This document shows, piece after piece, positions 30,366 through 38,246 of a stretch of DNA of 64,000 nucleotides; the stretch's first letter is position 1; each line of letters starts with the position of its first letter. Location of the stretch: the NCBI RefSeq assembly GCF_043555975.1, contig NZ_JBIGIA010000003.1, positions 248,001 through 312,000 of the forward strand, given 5' to 3'. This DNA comes from Pelomonas nitida (GTDB lineage: Bacteria > Pseudomonadota > Gammaproteobacteria > Burkholderiales > Burkholderiaceae_C). The notes beneath the pieces were generated by a model. The model ran no database searches, had not been told where the DNA came from, and saw nothing but the letters and a program-made list of their open reading frames with translations. Position numbers and translations under genes: made by a program.

Positions 30366-33335
30366 ATGTCCAGCTTCCTTCGCAAGGCCGCCCTGGCCGC
30401 TGCCCTCGCCTGCGCCTTCAGCGCCCAGGCGCAGACCGACTACAACCAGCGCTTCTTGACGCAGTACAACAAGATCAAGAACCCCGCTAACGGCTACTTC
30501 AGTGCCGAAGGGGTTCCGTACCACTCCGTCGAGACACTGATCGTCGAGGCACCCGACCACGGTCACGAGACCACCTCCGAGGCCTACAGCTTCTGGCTCT
30601 GGCTCGAAGCCCAGTACGGCCGCGTCACCGGCGACTGGGGCCCGCTGAATGCTGCCTGGGCCAACATGGAGAAGTACATCATCCCGGGCACCAAAGACCA
30701 GCCCACCAACAGCTTCTACAACGCCACCAAGCCCGCCTCCTACGCCGGCGAGTACGCGCTGCCCAAGAACTACCCCTCGCCACTGGAGTTCAGCACCCCC
30801 GTCGGGCAAGACCCGATCGGCAATGAACTGGCTTCCACCTACGGCAGCCGCGACATCTACGGCATGCACTGGCTGATCGACGTCGACAACTGGTACGGCT
30901 ACGGTTTCTGCGGCGACGGCGTCACCAAGCCCGCCTACATCAACACCTTCCAGCGTGGCGCACAGGAGTCCGTGTGGGAGACCGTGCCCCATCCGTCCTG
31001 CGAGACCTTCAAGTGGGGCCGCACCGGCGGCACTCAGGGCTTCCTGAGCCTGTTCACGGGCGATTCCAACTACGCCAAGCAATGGCGTTACACCAACGCA
31101 CCTGACGCCGACGGCCGCGCCATCCAGGCCATCTACTGGGCCAACATCTGGGCCACCGAACAAGGCAAGGGCGCCGCCGTGGCCGACCTCGTCAAGAAGG
31201 CCGCCAAGATGGGCGACTTCCTGCGCTACGCGATGTTCGACAAATACTTCAAACGCATCGGCAACTGCGTGGGCCCCACCACCTGCCCGGGCGGCACGGG
31301 TGCTGCCGACGGCAACGGCCTGCGCGACAACCAGCACTACCTGATGTCCTGGTACTACGCCTGGGGCGGCGCCACGGACTCCTCAGCCGGCTGGGCCTGG
31401 CGCATCAGCTCGTCGCACAACCACTTCGGCTACCAGAACCCGTTCGTCGCCTGGACGCTGTCCACCCAGACCGCCTTCAAGCCACTGTCACCGTCGGCCG
31501 CAGGCGACTGGGGCAAGAGCTTCACGCGGCAGATGGAGTTCTATCGCTGGCTGCAGTCCGCCGACGGCGCCATTGCCGGCGGTGCCACCAACAGCTGGAA
31601 CGGCAACCATGAACAGCCGCCGGCCGGCACGCCCACCTTCTACGGCATGTTCTACGACGAGGCACCGGTCTACCGCGACCCGGCCTCCAACACCTGGTTC
31701 GGCTTCCAGGTCTGGTCCATGGAGCGCGTGGCCGAGCTCTACCACGTGAGCAACGACGCCCAGGCCAAGGCACTGCTCGACAAGTGGGTGCCCTGGGCCA
31801 TCGCCAACACCCGCCTGCTCGCCGACGGCAGCTACGAGATCCCCTCGTCGCTGCAATGGTCGGGCAAGCCCGACACGTGGAACCCCGCCAACCCCGGCGC
31901 CAACGCCAACCTGCGCGTGACGGTGACCGAGTTCACCAACGACGTCGGCACCGCCGCCGCCTATGCGCGCACGCTGAGCTACTACGCCGCCAAGTCGGGC
32001 AACGCCGCGGCCAAGACGACCGCCCGCGAACTGCTGGACCGCATGTGGGCCAAGTACCAGGACACCAAGGGCGTGGCCGTGGGGGAGAAGCGCAAGGACT
32101 ACCTGCGCTTCGACGACGCCTACAACGCCGCCACCGGCGACGGCGTCTACATCCCGCCGGGCTGGACCGGCACCAACGCCCAGGGCGCGACGCTGGACAG
32201 CAACGCCACCTTCCTCAGCATCCGGCCCAAGTATCAGCAAGACCCCGACTTCGCCAAGCTCAACACCTACCTCGCCGGCGGTGCGGAACCCACCTGGACC
32301 TACCACCGCTTCTGGGCGCAAGCCGACATCGCGCTGGCCCAGGCCGACTACGGCCGCCTCTTCCCGGCGACGGGCCCGGCCATCGTCGTGTCGTCCAGCG
32401 CGCTGACGGTGCCCGAGGGCGGCTCGGCCAGCTTCGGTGTGTCGCTGTCCGAAGCGCCGACGGCCAACGTGACCGTGGCGGTCGCCAAGGCCGCCGGCGG
32501 TGACGCGGACCTGACCGCCGGCACCAGCACCCTCGTCTTCACGCCAGCCAACTACGCCACCCCGCAACTCGTCAGCGTGTCCGCCGCGACCGATGCCGAT
32601 GCGCTCAACGGCAGCGCCACGTTCACGCTGAGCGCAGCGGGCCAGACCGGCGCCAGCGTGGTCGCCACCGAGAAGGACGCGGACATCGTCGTGCCGGTGG
32701 ACCTGATCGTCTCGGCCACGGCCGTGTCCGTCCCCGAGACCGGCACGCAGACCTTCACCGTGAAACTGGGCGCAGCACCCACGGCCAACGTCGCGGTCAT
32801 GGTGGCACGCACGGCGGGCGACACCGACATCTCGGTGTCCGGCGGCAGCAGCCTGACCTTCACGCCGGCCAACTGGTCCACCGCCCAGACCGTGACGCTG
32901 GCGGCCGCCAAGGACGCCGACTCCGCCAACGGCACCGCCACCGTCAGCGTCAGCGCGGCCAACGCGGCCACGCGCACGGTCACGGCCACGGAGGTGGACA
33001 ACGACGTGAAGACCTGCGCCGTCCTCTTCGACACCACCAACGACTGGGGTAGCGGCCAGGTGCCGACGATCAAGCTCAGCAACCTGGGCACGACGCCGCT
33101 GTCCGGCTGGTCGGTCAGCTTCACCGAGAGCAACGCGTTCACGCTGGCGAACTCCTGGAGCGGCACCTTCGCCGTGAACGGGCGCACCATCACGATCACG
33201 CCGGCGCCGTGGAACGGCACCATCGGGCCCAACAGCTCGGTGGACCTGGGCATGCAGCTGACCTACTCGGGCGCCAAGCCCGTGCCGACCGGCCTGAGCT
33301 GGGCCGGCCTGAGCTGCGACATCACCGTGAAGTAA
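30366..33335 (+). CDS. GH48 cellulase with tandem Calx-beta-like modules and CBM2
   Basis: A 989-aa secreted reducing-end cellobiohydrolase. Signal peptide AALAAALACAFSAQAQ. The GH48 domain spans about 24-660, with the family hallmarks NGYFSAEGVPYHSVETL, EAPDHGHETTSEAYSFWLWLEA (catalytic Glu region), MHWLIDVDNWYGYG and YHRFWAQADIALAQADYG. Two ~95-residue beta modules with S-A-x-x-V-P-E-x-G, T-A-N-V-x-V, F-T-P-A-N and D-A-D-x-x-N-G signatures (about 672-775 and 780-880) resemble Calx-beta-like repeats and act as spacer. A C-terminal CBM2 (CAVLFDTTNDWGSGQV...) binds cellulose. CGGAGA precedes the ATG. 83 bp after GH9; GH48 acts synergistically with GH9. Confidence 0.93.
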   Translation: MSSFLRKAALAAALACAFSAQAQTDYNQRFLTQYNKIKNPANGYFSAEGVPYHSVETLIVEAPDHGHETTSEAYSFWLWLEAQYGRVTGDWGPLNAAWANMEKYIIPGTKDQPTNSFYNATKPASYAGEYALPKNYPSPLEFSTPVGQDPIGNELASTYGSRDIYGMHWLIDVDNWYGYGFCGDGVTKPAYINTFQRGAQESVWETVPHPSCETFKWGRTGGTQGFLSLFTGDSNYAKQWRYTNAPDADGRAIQAIYWANIWATEQGKGAAVADLVKKAAKMGDFLRYAMFDKYFKRIGNCVGPTTCPGGTGAADGNGLRDNQHYLMSWYYAWGGATDSSAGWAWRISSSHNHFGYQNPFVAWTLSTQTAFKPLSPSAAGDWGKSFTRQMEFYRWLQSADGAIAGGATNSWNGNHEQPPAGTPTFYGMFYDEAPVYRDPASNTWFGFQVWSMERVAELYHVSNDAQAKALLDKWVPWAIANTRLLADGSYEIPSSLQWSGKPDTWNPANPGANANLRVTVTEFTNDVGTAAAYARTLSYYAAKSGNAAAKTTARELLDRMWAKYQDTKGVAVGEKRKDYLRFDDAYNAATGDGVYIPPGWTGTNAQGATLDSNATFLSIRPKYQQDPDFAKLNTYLAGGAEPTWTYHRFWAQADIALAQADYGRLFPATGPAIVVSSSALTVPEGGSASFGVSLSEAPTANVTVAVAKAAGGDADLTAGTSTLVFTPANYATPQLVSVSAATDADALNGSATFTLSAAGQTGASVVATEKDADIVVPVDLIVSATAVSVPETGTQTFTVKLGAAPTANVAVMVARTAGDTDISVSGGSSLTFTPANWSTAQTVTLAAAKDADSANGTATVSVSAANAATRTVTATEVDNDVKTCAVLFDTTNDWGSGQVPTIKLSNLGTTPLSGWSVSFTESNAFTLANSWSGTFAVNGRTITITPAPWNGTIGPNSSVDLGMQLTYSGAKPVPTGLSWAGLSCDITVK

Positions 33336-33388
33336 GCCTCCCCGGGGCGGCACACCGCCGCCCCGGCCTTCGCGCAAAGGCCACATCC

Positions 33389-33958
33389 ATGAACAAGACC
33401 CTCCTCACGCTGGCACTGCTCGCCGCCGCGGCTGCCGGCGGCTTCGCCGTGCTGACCGCACGCGACCTGGACCGGCGCGAACAAGATGTCCTCAGCCGCT
33501 GGACCGAGCTGCACCGCGCCGAGCAGGCGCAGTTCGCCGAGATGCCCGCCGTCCTCGCGCTGGCCGACGCGCAGCCCGCACTCGACGCGGCGGTGCGCAC
33601 CAACGCCCGCTCGCGCTGCAACCTGCTCGCCCAGTTCGACAGCGGCGGCCCCGTCATCGACGACGCGCGGCGCTTCGATCTCTACAAACAGGTGCGCGCC
33701 GAGTGCACCGGCGGGCTGTTCCGGCTGCTGGCCGCGCTGCGCGACGCCCCGCCGCTAGCCGCAGACAGCCACGTGCAGGCGCTGGGCCGGTCCCTGACGC
33801 AGGGCCAGGCCACGGTAGACAGCGCCCGCGAACGCTACCGCCAGGCACTGGCGGCCTACAACGAAGGCATCCAGCACCTGCCGCGCGGTCTGGCCGCCAG
33901 GCTGCTCGGATACGAGGAGCGGCCGGATTTCGTTCGCTACGCCGACGCTGGCCGCTGA
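33389..33958 (+). CDS. LemA-like family protein
   Basis: A 189-aa protein with one N-terminal helix (LLTLALLAAAAAGGFAVLTA) followed by a helical domain. Similarity to LemA is in the organisation and in AYNEGIQHLPRGLAARLLGYEERPDF, which matches the LemA ending Y-N-x-x-x-x-x-x-P-x-x-x-x-A-x-x-x-G-F-x-x-x-x-F. It contains two Cys (RCNLLAQF, ECTGGLF). LemA proteins are membrane-anchored with unclear roles. It lies between the GH48 and GH5 genes with gaps of 53 and 32 bp, so it is in the cellulase operon; a role in envelope or secretion support is inference. A 6-bp hairpin (GGCCTT/AAGGCC) at 33365-33382 precedes it. Confidence 0.6.
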   Translation: MNKTLLTLALLAAAAAGGFAVLTARDLDRREQDVLSRWTELHRAEQAQFAEMPAVLALADAQPALDAAVRTNARSRCNLLAQFDSGGPVIDDARRFDLYKQVRAECTGGLFRLLAALRDAPPLAADSHVQALGRSLTQGQATVDSARERYRQALAAYNEGIQHLPRGLAARLLGYEERPDFVRYADAGR

Positions 33959-33990
33959 CGCCCCTCTTCCTCCACGCAAGGAGACCCTCA

Positions 33991-35532
33991 ATGAAGCGAT
34001 TCATCGCCCGCCTGCGCACGCTGGCTGCGGCTGGCTTCGGCTGTGCCCTGCTCATGCCGACGGCCCATGCGGCCCTCACGCTCACGCCCAAGATCAACGC
34101 CTGGAGCGGCGGCTTCTGCGTCTCGGCCATGATCGCCAACACCAGCAACGCCCCCGGCGGGGCTTGGACGCTGACCTTCGACCTGCCCGGCGGCCAGGTC
34201 ACCAGCAGCTGGAATGCCGTCTTCACCAACAGCGGCAGCACGTACACCGCCAAGGGGCTGAGCTGGAACTCGCCGCCGCAGGCCAACCAGCAGTTCGAGG
34301 TGGGCTTCTGTGGCAACGGCACCGCACCGCTGACCACGGCGTTCAATCTGACCGAAGAGGGCGCCAGCTCCGGCGGCGGAGGTGGGGGCGGCACCACACC
34401 GACCGACGACCTCAACATCGGCCCCAAGGGCGACTTCAAGCCGCCTTTCAGCGTCAGCGGCAACAAGATCGTCGACGCCAACGGCGCCACCGTGTCGATG
34501 CGCGGCGTGAACTGGTTCGGCTTCGAGACGCCCGACAACATCGCCCACGGGCTGTGGTCGCGCGGCTACAAGGACATGATCCAGCAGATGCAGACCCTGG
34601 GCTTCAACGCCGTGCGGCTGCCGTTCTGCCCGAAGGCGCTGCATGCCACCTCCTACACCGGCAGCGTGGAGTCCTCGCTGAACCCCGACCTGAAGGGCAA
34701 GACGCCGCTGCAGGCCATGGACCGGCTCATCGGCGAGATGGCCAGCCGCGGCATGTACGTGCTGCTCGACCACCACCGCCCCGACTGCAATGCCATCTCC
34801 ACCACGCCGCAGATCCCCGGCTACTCGCTGGACGACTGGGTCAACGATCTCGTCTTCGTCGCCACGCGCTACAAGAATGTCGCCAACGTCATCGGCATCG
34901 ACCTGAAGAACGAGCCCCACGCCGACTACGGGCACGGGGCGCACTGGGGCAACGGCGACATCGCCACCGACTGGAAGCTCGCCGCCGAGCGCGCCGGGGC
35001 CGCCGTGCTGGCCGCAAACCCGAAGGCCCTCATCTTCGTGGAGGGCATCTCGGACAACGGCGGCATCTGCGAGTCGACCTACGGCCACTGGTGGGGCGGC
35101 AACATCGAGCCGGTGGAGTGCTACCCCATCGACGCAGCCAAAGTGCCCCGCAGCAAGCTCGTGCTGTCGCCACACATCTACGGGCCGGACGTCGCCGCGC
35201 AGGCGTACTTCCAGGCGTCGGCGGGGTTCCCGGACAACATGCCGGGCATCTGGCAGCAGCAATTTGGCCGCTTCATGGGCAGCTACGCGGTCGTGCTGGG
35301 CGAGTTCGGCGGCAGGTTCGGCGGTGCCGACCAGGTTTGGCAGACCCGCTTCGTCGACTGGCTCAAGTGCAAGGGCGTCCGCAACTTCTTCTACTGGTCG
35401 TGGAACCCCAACAGCGGCGACACCGGCGGCATCCTGCAGGACGACTGGCTCACGGTGAACACCGGCAAATACAACAACCTCAAGCGCCTGTGGGACGGCT
35501 CCACCACCAACACCGGCATTTGCACACCCTGA
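33991..35532 (+). CDS. GH5 endoglucanase with N-terminal CBM2
   Basis: A 513-aa secreted cellulase. Signal peptide (LAAAGFGCALLMPTAHA), then a CBM2 (about 29-125; INAWSGGFCVSAMIANTS, W-x-x-x-F-x-x-S-G-S-T-Y-T), a Gly-rich linker (SSGGGGGGG), and the GH5 barrel (about 150-505). Catalytic acid/base Glu308 is in IDLKNEPH and nucleophile Glu438 in VVLGEFGG; DHHRPDC and SPHIYGPDV are further family motifs. AAGGAGA precedes the ATG at ideal spacing. It is last in the operon after GH9, GH48 and the LemA-like gene, supplying random internal cuts. A hairpin follows the gene. Confidence 0.94.
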   Translation: MKRFIARLRTLAAAGFGCALLMPTAHAALTLTPKINAWSGGFCVSAMIANTSNAPGGAWTLTFDLPGGQVTSSWNAVFTNSGSTYTAKGLSWNSPPQANQQFEVGFCGNGTAPLTTAFNLTEEGASSGGGGGGGTTPTDDLNIGPKGDFKPPFSVSGNKIVDANGATVSMRGVNWFGFETPDNIAHGLWSRGYKDMIQQMQTLGFNAVRLPFCPKALHATSYTGSVESSLNPDLKGKTPLQAMDRLIGEMASRGMYVLLDHHRPDCNAISTTPQIPGYSLDDWVNDLVFVATRYKNVANVIGIDLKNEPHADYGHGAHWGNGDIATDWKLAAERAGAAVLAANPKALIFVEGISDNGGICESTYGHWWGGNIEPVECYPIDAAKVPRSKLVLSPHIYGPDVAAQAYFQASAGFPDNMPGIWQQQFGRFMGSYAVVLGEFGGRFGGADQVWQTRFVDWLKCKGVRNFFYWSWNPNSGDTGGILQDDWLTVNTGKYNNLKRLWDGSTTNTGICTP

Positions 35533-35555
35533 GCCTCGCGGCGTGCTGATGCCAG

Positions 35556-35585
35556 ATGCCGGCCAGCAGTGATGCTCGCCGGCAT
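35556..35585 (+). terminator. hairpin after the cellulase operon
   Basis: Perfect 8-bp stem ATGCCGGC / GCCGGCAT with a 14-base loop, 23 bp after the GH5 stop. No T-tract follows, so termination may be partial or Rho-assisted. Confidence 0.45.
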
Positions 35586-35637
35586 GTTCATGTCTGCTTG
35601 ATGACCACGAATGAAAACCAACTGATCGGTCGGTGAC

Positions 35638-35679
35638 TTAACCTGCGTCAAATGGTGTGCGCGTCGGGCCGCCTACATT
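35638..35679 (+). promoter_or_regulatory. FNR/FixK-like box and -10 of the phaC promoter
   Basis: TTAAC-CTGC-GTCAA at 35638-35651 matches TTGAY-N4-RTCAA at nine of ten positions. TACATT at 35674-35679 sits exactly at the -10 of a class II promoter with the box centred at -41.5 (predicted start near 35686). Geometry is identical to the oleate hydratase promoter, and the two share the sequence CCTA-x-A-x-TGG across the -10. This predicts low-oxygen activation of the phaC operon. Confidence 0.6.
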
Positions 35680-35724
35680 GGCAACGCCTGGCTCGCGGCG
35701 AGCCAGGCGACACAGGGAGTCCGC

Positions 35725-37473
35725 ATGACCGACACGCTAGCCCGCTCACCCACCGAACGCCTGGACGATCTGTTTCACGCGACGCTGGCGCGGGGCACGC
35801 GCTCACTGTCGCTCATCGCACCGGGCCTGGCGCTGGCCGACTGGGCCACGCACCTGGCGCTGTCGCCGGGCCGCTGTGCCGAGCTCGGCACGCTAGCCCA
35901 GCAGCAGGCCCGCGCCTGGGCCGACTATGCGCTGCAGAGCGCTGCGGCCACGCTGCAACTGCCCGGTTCGGAGACGGCCAGCCCGCCCGAGGCGCCGCTG
36001 GCCGACCGGCGCTTTGCGGCACCGGATTGGCAGCGCTGGCCCTTCAATGTGATGCAGCAGGCCTTCGTGCTGCAGGAGGCCTGGTGGGCACAGGCGACGG
36101 GGCCGGTCTGGGGTGTCGAGAAGCACCACACCGACTTGATGAGCTTCTGGACCCGCCAGTGGCTGGACGTGGGCTCGCCGGCCAACCTGCCCTGGACCAA
36201 CCCGCTGGTGCTGCGCCGCGCGGCCGAACAGGGTGGCCAGAACTTCCTGCGCGGTCTGCAGGACTGGCTGGACGACGCACAGCGCCTGCAAAGCGGCGCG
36301 CCGCCCGCCGGCACCGAGGCCTTCGCCGCCGGCCGCAACCTCGCGATGACGCCCGGCCAGGTCGTCTGGCGCAACGAGCTGATGGAGCTGATCCAGTACA
36401 CGCCGCAGACAGAACAGGTGCACGCCGAGCCGCTGCTCATCGTGCCGGCCTGGATCATGAAGTACTACATCCTCGACCTGGCGCCCGGCAGCTCGCTGAT
36501 CGAGTACCTCGTGCGCCAGGGCCACACCGTGTTCGCGATCTCCTGGAAGAACCCGGGCGCCGAGCAGCGCGAGCTGGGCATGGAGGACTACCTGCAGCTG
36601 GGCATCGCCGAGGCGCTGCGTGTCATCAACGCCGTCGTGCCTCGCCAGCCCGTGCATGCGGTGGGTTATTGCCTGGGCGGCACGCTGCTGGCGCTGGCCG
36701 CCACGGCCATGGCCCGCGACGGCGATGCGCGGCTGGCCTCGCTGACGCTGTTCGCCGCGCAGACGGACTTCAGCGAACCCGGCGAGCTGAGCCTGTTCAT
36801 CGACGAAAGCCAGCTGGGCATGCTGGAGGCGCAGATGAAGGAGACCGGCTATCTGCGCGCCGAGCAGATGGCCGGCGCCTTCCAGATGCTGCGCTCCTAC
36901 GACCTGCTGTGGTCGCGCCTGGTGCAGGACTACCTGCTGGGCGACCGCACACGGCTGAATGCGCTGATGGCCTGGAATGCCGACTCCACGCGCATGCCTG
37001 CCCGCATGCACAGCGACTACCTGCGCCAGCTGTTCCTGCGCAACGACCTCGCCGAAGGCCGCTACGAGGTCGGCGGCCACGCCGTCGCGCTCAGCAGCCT
37101 GCACCTGCCGCTCTATCTTGTCGGCACCGAGACCGACCACGTCGCGCCGTGGCGTTCGGTCTACAAGCTGCATCACCTGTGCCCGGCCGAGATCCGCTTT
37201 GCGCTGACCAGCGGCGGCCACAACGCCGGCGTCGTCAACCCGCCGGGCGACGGCCACCGCCATTACCGCGCCGCCACCGCCGCGCCCGGTCAGCCCTATG
37301 TCGCCCCCAATGACTGGCTGGCCGCCACACCCGCGCAGGAAGGCTCGTGGTGGCCCGACTGGGCCGCCTGGCTGCAGGCCCGCAGCGGCCCCCTGGTGAA
37401 ACCGCCCCGGCTGGGCGCCAAGACGGCACCGCCGCTGGGCGACGCGCCGGGCCTGTACGTGATGGAGCGCTGA
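35725..37473 (+). CDS. phaC: class I poly(3-hydroxyalkanoate) synthase
   Basis: A 582-aa PHA polymerase that adds (R)-3-hydroxyacyl-CoA units to the granule-bound polymer. The catalytic triad is visible: Cys316 in the lipase-like box GYCLGG, Asp471 in GTETDHVAPW and His499 in TSGGHNAG. Other class I motifs: PWINKYYILDL-like (PAWIMKYYILDLAPG), SWKNPG and the C-terminal WWPDWAAWL. AGGGAG precedes the ATG. One base separates its stop from fabI. Association with fabI, Pta and Ack genes points to a low-oxygen carbon and reductant overflow module. No depolymerase, phasin or phaA/B genes are in the window. Confidence 0.94.
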   Translation: MTDTLARSPTERLDDLFHATLARGTRSLSLIAPGLALADWATHLALSPGRCAELGTLAQQQARAWADYALQSAAATLQLPGSETASPPEAPLADRRFAAPDWQRWPFNVMQQAFVLQEAWWAQATGPVWGVEKHHTDLMSFWTRQWLDVGSPANLPWTNPLVLRRAAEQGGQNFLRGLQDWLDDAQRLQSGAPPAGTEAFAAGRNLAMTPGQVVWRNELMELIQYTPQTEQVHAEPLLIVPAWIMKYYILDLAPGSSLIEYLVRQGHTVFAISWKNPGAEQRELGMEDYLQLGIAEALRVINAVVPRQPVHAVGYCLGGTLLALAATAMARDGDARLASLTLFAAQTDFSEPGELSLFIDESQLGMLEAQMKETGYLRAEQMAGAFQMLRSYDLLWSRLVQDYLLGDRTRLNALMAWNADSTRMPARMHSDYLRQLFLRNDLAEGRYEVGGHAVALSSLHLPLYLVGTETDHVAPWRSVYKLHHLCPAEIRFALTSGGHNAGVVNPPGDGHRHYRAATAAPGQPYVAPNDWLAATPAQEGSWWPDWAAWLQARSGPLVKPPRLGAKTAPPLGDAPGLYVMER

Positions 37474-37474
37474 C

Positions 37475-38242
37475 ATGAGTGGCGAACTGCAAGGCCGCCG
37501 CGGCCTCATCGTCGGCATCGCCAACGACCAGAGCATCGCCTGGGGTTGTGCCCGCGCCTGCCGGGCCGCAGGCGCCGAGCTCGCGCTGACCTGGCTCAAC
37601 GACAAGGCGCGGCCGCATGTCGAGCCGCTGGCCGACCAGCTCGGTGCCACGCTGCGCCTGCCGCTGGACGTGGAGCGCCCCGACGAGCTGGAGGCCGTGT
37701 TCGCCGCCATCGACAACACCTGGGGCGGGCTGGATTTCCTCGTGCACTCCATCGCGTTCGCGCCCAAGGCCGACCTGCAGGGCCGCGTCGTCGACAGCAG
37801 CGCGGCCGGCTTCGCGCGGGCCATGGACATCTCCTGCCACTCCTTCCTGCGCATGGCGCGCCTGGCCGAACCGCTGATGACCCAGGGCGGCAGCCTGGTC
37901 ACGATGAGCTACCTCGGCGCCGAGGAGGTGGTGGCCAACTACGGCCTCATGGGGCCGGTCAAGGCGGCGCTGGAATCCAGCGTGCGCTATCTGGCCGCCG
38001 AGCTGGGCCCCAAGGGCATCAGCGTGAACGCGGTGTCGCCCGGGCCCATGGCCACGCGCGCCGCCTCCGGGCTGCCGCATTTCGACGAACTGCTCGAGCG
38101 TTCGCGCGAACGCGCACCGCTGCGCCGGCTGGTGGACATCGACGAAGTGGGCGCGCTGTGCCGCTTCCTGGCCAGCGAACCCGGCCGCGCCCTCACCGGC
38201 AACGTGCTCTACGTCGATGCCGGCCTGCACATCCTGGGATGA
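37475..38242 (+). CDS. fabI: enoyl-ACP reductase (FabI-type SDR)
   Basis: A 255-aa short-chain dehydrogenase of the FabI type. It has the FabI-specific cofactor start GLIVGIANDQSIAWGCA, LDFLVHSIAFAPKADLQGR, and the catalytic Tyr-x6-Lys (NYGLMGPVK) followed by AALESSVRYLAAELGPKGI and SVNAVSPGPMATRAASG. It reduces enoyl-ACP with NADH or NADPH at the end of fatty acid elongation. Located in the phaC operon rather than a fatty acid gene cluster, it may be a second, specialised copy. Start ATG is one base past the phaC stop. Confidence 0.92.
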   Translation: MSGELQGRRGLIVGIANDQSIAWGCARACRAAGAELALTWLNDKARPHVEPLADQLGATLRLPLDVERPDELEAVFAAIDNTWGGLDFLVHSIAFAPKADLQGRVVDSSAAGFARAMDISCHSFLRMARLAEPLMTQGGSLVTMSYLGAEEVVANYGLMGPVKAALESSVRYLAAELGPKGISVNAVSPGPMATRAASGLPHFDELLERSRERAPLRRLVDIDEVGALCRFLASEPGRALTGNVLYVDAGLHILG

Positions 38243-38246
38243 CCTG

